From assembly GCA_021795395.1 (NCBI GenBank), contig JAJYPN010000001.1, positions 1 to 64,000 of the forward strand: a stretch of 64,000 nucleotides of DNA. The letters run 5' to 3'. Both the position numbers and the translations under genes were made by a program. The notes beneath the pieces were generated by a model that made no database searches, was not told the origin of the DNA, and was given only the letters and a program-made list of their open reading frames with translations. Source of the DNA: Pseudomonadota bacterium. GTDB taxonomy: Bacteria; Pseudomonadota; Gammaproteobacteria; Burkholderiales; Sulfuriferulaceae. Below, piece after piece: positions 57,382 to 64,000 of the stretch; positions within the stretch are counted from its first letter, which is position 1; each line of letters starts with the position of its first letter.

Positions 57382-58580
57382 AAAATATCCTCAAGGAAAC
57401 GTTACCGACTGAGGACTTATCGATAACGCATGACAAAAAAACCGAAGACAGCCTGCTCGATACCGGCATCGACAACAAAACCGCGCAGGCACCGGATGTA
57501 GGCGTCAATGTTAAAAATACCAGCCTCGCCATTCTGGCTACGATTGCATTCGTTTTTGCACTGGAGTGGGCGCAATCTTTTCTGATCCCGCTCGTCGTGG
57601 GGATTTTCATTTCCTATACGCTCAATCCCGTGGTGGTCTGGCTCGAACGAATTTACATCCCGCGCCTGATAGGAACTACTTTCGTGATGCTTGCCTTGCT
57701 GTTTGGCATCAGTCAGGCGGTATATTCCCTACGCGGCGAATTTCAGTCCATCGTCGAACATTTGCCCGCGGCCACGCATCATTTATCCCGCGTCATCATC
57801 CGTACGCAACAAGGGCAAAGCGCCACGCTGCAAAAAATGAGGGCCGCAGCATCCGAAATCGAAAAAGCGGCCAATCAGGCCGAAGGCAATAAAGGGGCAG
57901 CCAAAAGAGCTGCCGATATCGCTGAACCACCGTTTGCCTTGACCAAATGGATATGGGCTGGTTCCGTAGGGGCGGCCGGTTTCATCGGGCAAGTCGTGAT
58001 GGTCGTTTTTCTCGTATTCTTTCTGTTATTATCCGGCGATACCTTCAAACGCAAGCTGATCAGAATAATTGGCCCATCGATTGCAAACAAAAAAAAGGCC
58101 GTCCATATACTGAGCGATATCAATCGATCGATACAAAGCTATATGTTTATGCTATTGGTCACCAATACCTTGCTCGCATTCCTCATGTGGATCGCCTTTC
58201 GCTGGATTGGCCTGGAAAATGCCGGAGCCTGGGCCGTGGCCAGCGGCTTTCTGCACATCATACCCTATTTCGGCCCCTTGCTGATTTCACTGGCGACTGG
58301 CATCACAGCGTTCATGCAATTCGAATCGTTTTCCAGCATGCTGCTGGTTTCCGCCGCAACGCTGGCTATCGCTACACTGGTCGGCACCTTTGTAACGACC
58401 TGGATGATAGGCCGAATCGCCAAAATGAACGCCGCTGCGGTATTCATCACCCTGCTTTTTTGGGGGTGGTTATGGGGAATCTGGGGGATGCTGCTGGGCA
58501 TTCCTATCATCGTTATAGTGAAAGTCATAGCGGAGCACCTCAACGGCATGAACGCTATTGCCGAAATATTACGCGAGTAA
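57378..58580 (+). CDS. AI-2E family transporter
   Basis: This is an inner-membrane protein of 400 residues from the PF01594 family (PerM/YdiK/TqsA group), with a soluble N-terminal tail of about 50 residues. Helix 1-2 region ALEWAQSFLIPLVVGIFISYTLNPVV and the later FLHIIPYFGPLLISLATGITA with WLWGIWGMLLGIPIIVIVKV are typical. Some members export autoinducer-2 and others are ion antiporters, so the cargo is open. The track ORF starts earlier, inside the DUF3096 gene. Confidence 0.87.
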   Translation: MKNILKETLPTEDLSITHDKKTEDSLLDTGIDNKTAQAPDVGVNVKNTSLAILATIAFVFALEWAQSFLIPLVVGIFISYTLNPVVVWLERIYIPRLIGTTFVMLALLFGISQAVYSLRGEFQSIVEHLPAATHHLSRVIIRTQQGQSATLQKMRAAASEIEKAANQAEGNKGAAKRAADIAEPPFALTKWIWAGSVGAAGFIGQVVMVVFLVFFLLLSGDTFKRKLIRIIGPSIANKKKAVHILSDINRSIQSYMFMLLVTNTLLAFLMWIAFRWIGLENAGAWAVASGFLHIIPYFGPLLISLATGITAFMQFESFSSMLLVSAATLAIATLVGTFVTTWMIGRIAKMNAAAVFITLLFWGWLWGIWGMLLGIPIIVIVKVIAEHLNGMNAIAEILRE

Positions 58581-58912
58581 TACGCCCAACCCGGTAACTC
58601 AATCCGCGGTCTAACTGATATCTATGTATGATAACGCACAGATACACAACTCAATTCTTCATATCCTTTATTTAACTTGAATTACTTGCAATTGCAAGAT
58701 ATCTGCAAATTTAACGATTTTTGGAAATAAATTTGCGTATTTCAAGGAAAATGTTTGCCGCGCACGGATGGACCAAGTTGGATGTATCCCATTACAACTG
58801 CGTTTTGACTAAAAAATGTCAGTTGAATCGAATCGCGAAACCTGCGATTTCACCGTGCCTGCTGATCGCAGGACGAGTTGTTGATTTTTATATTTAATCA
58901 GGAGAATAAATT
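58581..58912. other. AT-rich intergenic region with a perfect palindrome
   Basis: About 330 bases hold no ORF. CTTGCAATTGCAAG at 58685-58698 is a perfect 14-bp palindrome. Nearer the BON gene, AATCGC-GCGATT and CCTGC-TGATC-GCAGG can form small hairpins that would lie in its leader. Confidence 0.5.
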
Positions 58913-59227
58913 ATGAAACACATAAAATTGATCGTCACTTTCATCATGATGATATTGTTGGGATCCCTTGCTGCTTGCGGATCCACTCCTACCGAACAAA
59001 GTACCGGGCAATACGTGGACGATGCTGTCATATCGACCAAGGTACGCGCCGATCTCATCGCTGATCCCGATCTTAAAAACAGCTTCGATATCAAGGTCGA
59101 CACGTATAAAGGCGTCGTCCAGTTAAGCGGTTTTGTCGGCTCGAAAGAAAAAATGGATAAAGCCATACAAATCGCTCAGCATGTCGAAGGTGTAAAAGCG
59201 GTAAAAAACGATATGCAGCTTAAATAA
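58913..59227 (+). CDS. BON-domain lipoprotein (OsmY-like)
   Basis: The protein has 104 residues. A lipoprotein signal (ILLGSLAACGS) is followed by one BON domain (YVDDAVISTKVRADLIADPD, then VVQLSGFVGSKEKMDKAIQI). BON domains bind membranes or phospholipid surfaces and are common in osmotic and envelope stress proteins. It would be anchored in the periplasm. AGGAG precedes the ATG at good distance. It starts a series of short stress-type genes. Confidence 0.9.
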   Translation: MKHIKLIVTFIMMILLGSLAACGSTPTEQSTGQYVDDAVISTKVRADLIADPDLKNSFDIKVDTYKGVVQLSGFVGSKEKMDKAIQIAQHVEGVKAVKNDMQLK

Positions 59228-59280
59228 GTCTACGTTGCACGATACCGAATTCTTTTTTGCGTAACCAACAGGAGAACATC

Positions 59281-59463
59281 ATGAATAAGGATCAGATCAA
59301 GGGTACTGCCAAGGAAATAGCCGGGAAAGCACAGCATGCCGCCGGCAAGGCGACGAACGACAAGGAGCTGCAAGCCAAAGGTCTCGGCAAACAGGTCGCA
59401 GGCAAAGCCGAGAAAAAACTTGGCGATGCTAAGGAAACGGTCAAAAAGGCAAATACGCGCTAA
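59281..59463 (+). CDS. CsbD family stress protein
   Basis: This is a soluble, highly charged, helical protein of 60 residues. MNKDQIKGTAKEIAGKAQHA and the repeated GKA/AGKAEKKLGDAKE pattern mark the CsbD family, which is induced by general stress in many bacteria and has no proven activity. AGGAGAACATC before the ATG fixes this start. The track begins eight codons earlier. Confidence 0.9.
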   Translation: MNKDQIKGTAKEIAGKAQHAAGKATNDKELQAKGLGKQVAGKAEKKLGDAKETVKKANTR

Positions 59464-59506
59464 GCCCGTACTCGCTGCGTAGGGTTTCATAACCAGCAAA
59501 GGATAG

Positions 59507-60052
59507 ATGATGACAAATACTGCTACTTCGGACAAAAATCCACGGATGCTGACCGGTCTGTTTCGCGATCGCGCAAGCGCGGAACGTGCCTATCAAGCCG
59601 TATCAGAGCGCGGTTACGACAGGAATGATGTGAATCTGGTCATGAGCGACGATACCCGGCAACGGCATTTTTCGCACGTTCATCAGGTAGAAACGGAACT
59701 CGGTAACAAAGCGGCTGAAGGCGCGGGAGTCGGCGGAGCGGTAGGCAGCACCATCGGCGCCATTGCTGCAGCCATCGCCGCCATGGGCACATCTCTCGTC
59801 CTCCCGGGCCTCGGTCTCATCGTTGCAGGACCGCTCGCTGCCGCAATCGCCGGTGCAGGTGCCGGCGGAGTAACCGGTGGCCTAATCGGTGCGCTGGTTG
59901 GCTGGGGGATTCCGGAAGAGCGCGTCAAACATTACGAAGCAGGGATCAAGGAAGGCGGTATATTGCTGGCTGTCAAACCGCGCACGGACGAAGACGCAAA
60001 GTTTCTTGAACAACAATGGAAGCTGCATGACGGAGAACATATCTTTCTTTGA
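59507..60052 (+). CDS. General-stress type protein with glycine-zipper region
   Basis: The protein has 181 residues. The N-terminus resembles the YflT/heat-induced stress domain (MLTGLFRDRASAERAYQAVSERGY). The middle is a long Gly/Ala-rich membrane-compatible zipper (AGVGGAVGSTIGAIAAAIAAMG, then GPLAAAIAGAGAGGVTGGLIGALVGWG). The C-terminus (HYEAGIKEGGILLAVKPRTDE) closes like DUF1269-type proteins. The function is unknown. Two adjacent ATGs are possible starts after AAGGA. Confidence 0.75.
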   Translation: MMTNTATSDKNPRMLTGLFRDRASAERAYQAVSERGYDRNDVNLVMSDDTRQRHFSHVHQVETELGNKAAEGAGVGGAVGSTIGAIAAAIAAMGTSLVLPGLGLIVAGPLAAAIAGAGAGGVTGGLIGALVGWGIPEERVKHYEAGIKEGGILLAVKPRTDEDAKFLEQQWKLHDGEHIFL

Positions 60053-60109
60053 CAAAAGATAATTGCTGTCATTCTGGTTTTTAAGCGGGTCACATGCTGT
60101 CAAGTGGTT

Positions 60110-60134
60110 GGCATCGATTGATTCGATCGATGCC
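60110..60134. repeat. Inverted repeat GGCATCGAT...ATCGATGCC
   Basis: A perfect 9-bp stem with a 7-base loop stands about 60 bases after the stress protein stop. There is no T run, so it may be a transcript end-stabiliser, a terminator of another kind or an operator for the next gene. Confidence 0.55.
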
Positions 60135-60241
60135 GGCAACTCGAAAGATAGCCTCGGGGAACCGGGGGCGGGAGAAGTAAATATCGCTTACCCAGGAAGT
60201 CCGGGGAAGCCACAATAAACGGATATCAAAAGGAGATTGTC

Positions 60242-60391
60242 ATGCTTTATACCATTGCTGTCATATTAATCATCTTGTGGTTGATAGGATTGATTACCTC
60301 TTATACCATAGGCGGCTTTATTCACCTGCTGCTGGTAATTGCCATTATTCTTATCCTCGTAAGAATAATCAGCGGGCGAGGTACAATGTAA
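60242..60391 (+). CDS. Lmo0937-like small membrane protein
   Basis: This protein of 49 residues is too short for the ORF track. It reads MLYTIAVILIILWLIGLITS, then YTIGGFIHLLLVIAIILILVRII and SGRGTM. Two helices with the GGFIHLLLVIA centre match the Lmo0937 family of tiny membrane proteins, whose function is unknown. AAGGAGA upstream is a good ribosome site. Confidence 0.85.
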   Translation: MLYTIAVILIILWLIGLITSYTIGGFIHLLLVIAIILILVRIISGRGTM

Positions 60392-60420
60392 GGCAGATTA
60401 TCAATCCTGACATTGTAAGA

Positions 60421-60447
60421 TTTATCGTATCCAAAGGGTACGATAAA
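60421..60447. repeat. Inverted repeat TTTATCGTA...TACGATAAA
   Basis: A 9-bp perfect stem with a 9-base loop begins 30 bases after the Lmo0937-like gene. It may mark its transcript end. No T tract follows. Confidence 0.55.
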
Positions 60448-60565
60448 CGAACCCGAAATTATTCGATCCCTGTCATTGACTGCTGAAGATGTGCAGGGAT
60501 ACCATAAAGCCCTATCGGACACCGAACAGGCTTCATTTCGGCTCTAATTCACGGAGAAACAGCTT

Positions 60566-60910
60566 ATGAACTCTAAAGCAAAAAATATTGAGGATAGCGC
60601 TACCAGCACTTACGATACGACCAGGGAGCAGCTCATTTCCTATCTGAAATCCGCTATGGCCGACGCAGAAGCGCTGATCCAGGCGACTTCCGACCAAGGC
60701 GGCGAAGCCTTGGCGGCGGTGCGCGCCAAAGCCGAAGATTCACTTGCCATCGCTAAAGGCAAACTGGCGGATCTGGAAACGGCGCTCAGCACCCGGAGCA
60801 AAGCCGTGATCTCTGCAACCGACGAGTATGTACATGAAAATCCCTGGCAGGCTCTGGGAATTACAGCCGGATTGGGACTGCTGGTCGGCTATCTCATCAA
60901 CCGCCGATAG
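60566..60910 (+). CDS. DUF883 family protein (ElaB/YqjD type)
   Basis: The protein has 114 residues with a long amphipathic helical part (about 1-85) and one C-terminal membrane anchor (QALGITAGLGLLVGYLINRR). The end VHENPWQALGITAGLGLLVG is typical of YqjD/ElaB proteins, which sit on the inner membrane and have been linked to ribosome binding in E. coli. GGAGAAACAGCTT before the ATG supports the start. YqjE- and YqjK-like genes follow, as in the E. coli yqjD-yqjE-yqjK cluster. Confidence 0.9.
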   Translation: MNSKAKNIEDSATSTYDTTREQLISYLKSAMADAEALIQATSDQGGEALAAVRAKAEDSLAIAKGKLADLETALSTRSKAVISATDEYVHENPWQALGITAGLGLLVGYLINRR

Positions 60911-60914
60911 CCTC

Positions 60915-61307
60915 ATGTCCGCTGAATTACCCCCGGAAAACAGAGGTCTGTTCGATTCAATACGCATATTGGCAGCCAGTCTGGTTGCAATTGCGTATAC
61001 ACGACTGGATCTGTTGTCGCAAGACCTGGAAGAAGAATGGGAACGCCTGATAGCGTTGCTGGTAATGCTGCTGGTAGCCTTGTTTTGTTTGGGATTGGGC
61101 ATAATTCTGATGGCGGTACTGGTGGTGGTGGCGTTTTGGGAAAGCAACCGTCTGGCGGTATTGTCAGGTTTGATCGTTCTCTTTTTTGCCGGTGGCGGTT
61201 TCGCGTGGAGCCGCGTTGTGAAGGAAAGAAAAACCAAACGCAGATTGTTTTCCGCCAGTCTGGAAGAACTATCCAAAGACCATCGTCATCTGACGCTACG
61301 GCCATGA
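60915..61307 (+). CDS. YqjE-like (phage holin superfamily III) membrane protein
   Basis: The protein has 130 residues. A cytosolic N-terminus with LLSQDLEEEWERL is followed by two helices (IALLVMLLVALFCLGLGIIL and LAVLSGLIVLFFAGGGFAW) and a charged tail. This is the YqjE layout. The holin label comes from fold similarity and does not imply phage origin. It starts 5 bases after the DUF883 stop and overlaps the next gene by 4. The track start is too early. Confidence 0.85.
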   Translation: MSAELPPENRGLFDSIRILAASLVAIAYTRLDLLSQDLEEEWERLIALLVMLLVALFCLGLGIILMAVLVVVAFWESNRLAVLSGLIVLFFAGGGFAWSRVVKERKTKRRLFSASLEELSKDHRHLTLRP

Positions 61308-61582
61308 ACAAGAAAACGATGGAACTGATTGAACGCCATAATCGCCTGATAAAGCGCATTACCAATCAGCGCATTGCGATGGCACAATATCTGAATTTAT
61401 GGCGCCCTCCCCTTGAACTTGTCGATCATGGCGTATCGTTATTTACGCGCCTCAGACGACAGCCGCTATTGCTCGCCGGCGTGTCGGTATTGTCAGTCGC
61501 TTTCGGCATGAAGCGGCCTCGCAAATGGCTGAGGACGGGCTGGATGATATGGCAAATGTGGCGCAAGTTTTTGATTAGATGA
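61304..61582 (+). CDS. YqjK-like protein
   Basis: The protein has 92 residues. It starts MNKKTMELIERHNRLIKRIT, has a basic N-terminal helix, a weak hydrophobic stretch (LLLAGVSVLSVAFG) and ends WLRTGWMIWQMWRKFLIR. Position behind DUF883 and YqjE, with an ATGA overlap, and the composition support YqjK. The track ORF starts inside yqjE and is too long. The function is unknown. Confidence 0.8.
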   Translation: MNKKTMELIERHNRLIKRITNQRIAMAQYLNLWRPPLELVDHGVSLFTRLRRQPLLLAGVSVLSVAFGMKRPRKWLRTGWMIWQMWRKFLIR

Positions 61583-61656
61583 GCCCGGGTGATGGCTTGC
61601 GTCATGCTTCTGCCTGCACGGCACCTGATTGCTAACGTTTACTGCTGGACGGCCGA

Positions 61657-62190
61657 TCAACGAAATGGCTCTCCCTCGCCCTGCGGTAACAAATAACTCG
61701 ATTTTCCGCAATATATTTTCGCTTCGTTATGAAAATAAACAATATTGCTGCCCGTGTTCGACGCCCGTCGCGGATAGTTACCTCGGCCCTCCCGGTAAAA
61801 ATGGATACCGCTTTGCGCCGCAATCGCCATTTGCAATTTTTCCGGAGGGGCGTTGACAATAGCAAGCAGAAAAAGCGTATTCTCCTTACCGTCGCTGACC
61901 AGAATGTCCGATACGGGTATTTTCCACAGCATGAACTTATTGAGTTTGAACCAATACGCACCCTCCGAATGTTTATAGGGCTTACCCAATGCCGCCGATA
62001 AATAACGATAATAATAATTGATATCGAGCTGATCCAGGCATAACAAACCATTGCCTATCGTCGTATCGAAGGTGGAAGGCAAGGGAAGAGGATTCGCATT
62101 CGCCATGCCCATACTTGCCAGGAGAAACGCTGCGAACGGAATCCGCGCCATACCTGATGATGCACTGATACCAAAAACCGATTTTCGCAT
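61657..62190 (-). CDS. Hypothetical exported protein
   Basis: I do not recognise this family. The protein has about 177 residues. A hydrophobic signal-like stretch (MARIPFAAFLLASMGMANA) is followed by a domain with LCLDQLDINYYYRYLSAALG, FKLNKFMLWKIPVSDILVSD and a Cys near the C-terminus (KIYCGKSSY) that could pair with the Cys of LLCLDQ. The start is uncertain: 62190 gives MRKSVF, and 62151 gives MARIPF with the signal directly at the front. It is divergent from the MFS pump gene. Confidence 0.55.
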   Translation of the reverse strand: MRKSVFGISASSGMARIPFAAFLLASMGMANANPLPLPSTFDTTIGNGLLCLDQLDINYYYRYLSAALGKPYKHSEGAYWFKLNKFMLWKIPVSDILVSDGKENTLFLLAIVNAPPEKLQMAIAAQSGIHFYREGRGNYPRRASNTGSNIVYFHNEAKIYCGKSSYLLPQGEGEPFR

Positions 62191-62310
62191 AACCGATCTC
62201 GCTGTTTGCCGCGCTGGGCCGAACATCATATATCATGACGGCCGCGGTCGGCCAGTGCGCCAACAAAAGTACGTCGCGGCAGCGATCACGGTTCGCCGCG
62301 ATCCCGGCCC

Positions 62311-62339
62311 ATGACAAGCCGATACGGACAGGGTACAAT
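62311..62339 (+). promoter_or_regulatory. Promoter of the fosmidomycin-resistance-type gene
   Basis: ATGACA at 62311-62316 and TACAAT at 62334-62339 are 17 bases apart, a near-consensus sigma-70 promoter. The predicted start point at about 62346 falls on the GTG start codon of the gene. Confidence 0.55.
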
Positions 62340-62345
62340 GTTTCC

Positions 62346-63575
62346 GTGAAAAATCCCTCCGCAAATCCGCCCCCATCGATAACTCCTCGCAACACGGTTG
62401 CATTCAGGATATTAGGGGCTATCAGCCTGTCGCATTTCCTCAACGACGTCATGCAATCGCTGATGCTGGCCATCTATCCTTTGTTCAAATCCGAATTTCA
62501 TCTCGATTTTGCGCAAATCGGATTGATAACCATGGCGTTTCAGGTCACTGCATCGTTGTTGCAACCCTTGATAGGCAATTATACCGACCGTCATCCTCAG
62601 CCCTATTCGCTGGTATTAGGCATGGGCAGCACCTTTTGCGGTTTACTGATGCTGGCATTTGCCGGCAGCTTTCCTGCCGTACTGGTTGCGGCTGCGCTGG
62701 TCGGTGCGGGCTCATCGGTATTCCATCCCGAATCGTCGCGTATTGCGCGCATGGCTTCAGGTGGCCGGCACGGCCTGGCGCAATCCATCTTTCAGGTTGG
62801 AGGAAACCTGGGTACCGCCGCCGGACCGCTGGCGGCAGCGTGGCTGATACTGCCGAACGGGCGGCACAGCATCGCCTGGGTGTCGCTGGTGGCTTTGCTG
62901 GCCATGATTATTCTCGCCGGCGTCGGACGCTGGTACCAGCACCAGAATCGGCAGCCTAAAAAACCCGTCGTTGCCGTTTCGTCCGGATTATCCCGCAGCC
63001 AGATTACTTCAACGCTGGCGCTACTGGTGACGCTCATGTTCTCGAAATTCTTTTATCTGGCGAGCATCAACAGCTTCCTGATTTTTTATCTGATGCATCA
63101 ATACGGGATCAGCACCCGGCTGGCACAATATCACTTATTCTTTTTTCTGGGCGCGGTCGCACTGGGCACAATGTTGGGCGGCCCGATCGGTGACCGCATA
63201 GGGCGCAAACGGGTGATTTGGGTTTCCATACTCGGCATCGCCCCCTTTGCGCTCGCGCTGCCTTATGTCGGGCTGGACGCGTCGGTCGCGCTCAGCGTCG
63301 TTATCGGATTCATGCTGGCGTCCGCTTTCCCCGCCATGGTCGTCTATGCGCAGGAACTGGTGCCCGGAAAAGTCGGCGCCATTTCGGGGCTGTTCTTCGG
63401 TCTGGCGTTCGGTCTGGCCGGCATAGGCGCCGCCGTGCTGGGCGTGGCGGCAGACCACTGGGGCATCGTCGCCATTTACAAGATATGCTCGTTCCTGCCG
63501 CTGATCGGGCTGTTCGCCATTTTCCTGCCGGATCTGCATAATCATCCTGCTACGCTACAACCTGCCGCTCGCTAA
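62346..63575 (+). CDS. fsr: MFS transporter, fosmidomycin resistance (Fsr) type
   Basis: This is a 12-helix efflux permease of about 409 residues. ILGAISLSHFLNDVMQSLML, GAGSSVFHPESSRIARMASG and GRHGLAQSIFQVGGNLGTAAGP are near-identical to the Fsr signature blocks of E. coli. I choose the GTG at 62346 because it gives an N-terminal tail of the E. coli length. The track ORF starts 37 codons upstream, in the promoter. The natural substrate is not known. Export of the antibiotic is a family property. Confidence 0.88.
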   Translation: MKNPSANPPPSITPRNTVAFRILGAISLSHFLNDVMQSLMLAIYPLFKSEFHLDFAQIGLITMAFQVTASLLQPLIGNYTDRHPQPYSLVLGMGSTFCGLLMLAFAGSFPAVLVAAALVGAGSSVFHPESSRIARMASGGRHGLAQSIFQVGGNLGTAAGPLAAAWLILPNGRHSIAWVSLVALLAMIILAGVGRWYQHQNRQPKKPVVAVSSGLSRSQITSTLALLVTLMFSKFFYLASINSFLIFYLMHQYGISTRLAQYHLFFFLGAVALGTMLGGPIGDRIGRKRVIWVSILGIAPFALALPYVGLDASVALSVVIGFMLASAFPAMVVYAQELVPGKVGAISGLFFGLAFGLAGIGAAVLGVAADHWGIVAIYKICSFLPLIGLFAIFLPDLHNHPATLQPAAR

Positions 63576-63735
63576 CAGCCGTAGCCTGGGGGCTCTCACT
63601 GGCAATCCGAACATAATTTCCATTTCCGAATACGGCATACCGCAGCCGAACAACGGCCGCGGTTACCCGGCTGCGACCGAATCGCAACGATTCTTAGTCC
63701 GATCCGCTACCCCATCTCCCATTCGAGGCCCGATT

Positions 63736-64000
63736 TTATTGGGCAAGCACCCATTTCACCATTTCGGTCGCCTGCGCTTGCGTTAAGGCGGGATGCGGAG
63801 TCATCGGCGAACCGCCGGTTTCCTTATTCCAGTTGCCGTTTCCGCCCTTGATGATTTTTTGGGCGAGCACGATAACCGTGGCGGCAGGCGCTGCGGTGCC
63901 ATGGTATCGTTTGGCAACGTCCTTGTACGCCGGGCCGACCACTTGATGGTCTATCGAATGGCAGGTGAAGCAATCGCTTCTGGCCATTACGCTTTTTACT
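63736..64000 (-). CDS. Cytochrome c (c551/c552-like), partial at the window edge
   Basis: This is a class I periplasmic electron carrier. CFTCH binds haem, and the Met of GSPMTPHP is the likely sixth ligand. GPAYKDVAKRY and the last helix MVKWVLAQ fit short cytochromes c of about 100 residues. The track's ATG lies four codons before the haem motif, too late for an exported protein. The frame stays open to the end of the window, so the signal peptide is outside. The start is therefore not seen. Confidence 0.85.
   Translation of the reverse strand, partial: VKSVMARSDCFTCHSIDHQVVGPAYKDVAKRYHGTAAPAATVIVLAQKIIKGGNGNWNKETGGSPMTPHPALTQAQATEMVKWVLAQ

Noticed and set aside
60915-61307. Prophage holin
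   Set aside because: The holin superfamily III match is a fold label. The DUF883-YqjE-YqjK order shows a chromosomal membrane protein, and no phage genes are nearby.

Overview
The window looks like a chromosome segment of a betaproteobacterium, most likely of the Nitrosomonadales (the family-level guess is inference). The evidence is gene content and order: gatCAB divergent from mreBCD-mrdA-rodA-rlpA-dacA-DUF493-lipB-lipA, rsmB-DUF4390-NtrY-like kinase-response regulator, DUF1631, and ssb-MFS divergent from uvrA. The ORFs are dense, base composition is moderate, and many genes overlap by 1-25 bases in tight operons.

Layout. 1-700: the 3' piece of a tRNA-Arg(CCG) gene followed by short repeats, read as a relic or edge of an integrative element, with no convincing gene. 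700-7.7 kb: glycosyltransferase, two small membrane proteins, cardiolipin synthase, DUF1631, an NTF2-like protein and a GNAT acetyltransferase. 7.7-8.4 kb: a decayed VapBC module beside a second, broken copy of the GNAT gene start. 8.4-21.9 kb: mostly DNA and RNA maintenance (ssb, MFS, uvrA, SWIM/SNF2 helicase, rlmJ, divergent S4 pseudouridine synthase, sbcB) plus a secreted phosphoesterase. 22.0-23.9 kb: a small accessory patch with an antitoxin and truncated toxin, a VOC protein and an SMR efflux pump. 23.9-40.6 kb: TrmH-like methylase, MarC, HD-GYP, cysS, TPR, ppiB, lpxH, the two-component pair, rsmB, SafE-like protein, AmpG-like permease, xth, pyrE, DUF4124 and gatB. 40.6-44.0 kb: a type II restriction-modification pair sits inside the gatCAB operon between gatA and gatB. 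44.2-53.5 kb: cell-shape, peptidoglycan and lipoate operon. 53.7-61.6 kb: a run of very small membrane, lipoprotein and stress-type proteins (DUF1328, DUF3096, BON, CsbD, glycine-zipper protein, Lmo0937-like, DUF883/YqjE/YqjK) around a PAS-GGDEF-EAL protein and an AI-2E family transporter. 61.6-64.0 kb: an unknown periplasmic protein, a fosmidomycin-resistance-type MFS pump and the edge of a cytochrome c gene.

How the parts work together: the Mre/PBP2/RodA/RlpA/DacA block builds and trims the side wall, and AmpG would bring wall fragments back in. GatCAB completes tRNA amidation. UvrA, SbcB, Xth, SSB and perhaps the SNF2 protein serve DNA repair. The 54-61 kb cluster looks like an envelope-stress and surface-lifestyle module. 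The best candidates for something unusual are the restriction-modification pair embedded in gatCAB, the small-protein stress cluster, the response regulator that lacks its AAA+ domain, and several toxin-antitoxin and GGDEF relics that mark past gene turnover. I found no clear sign of a wholly new defence or mobile system.
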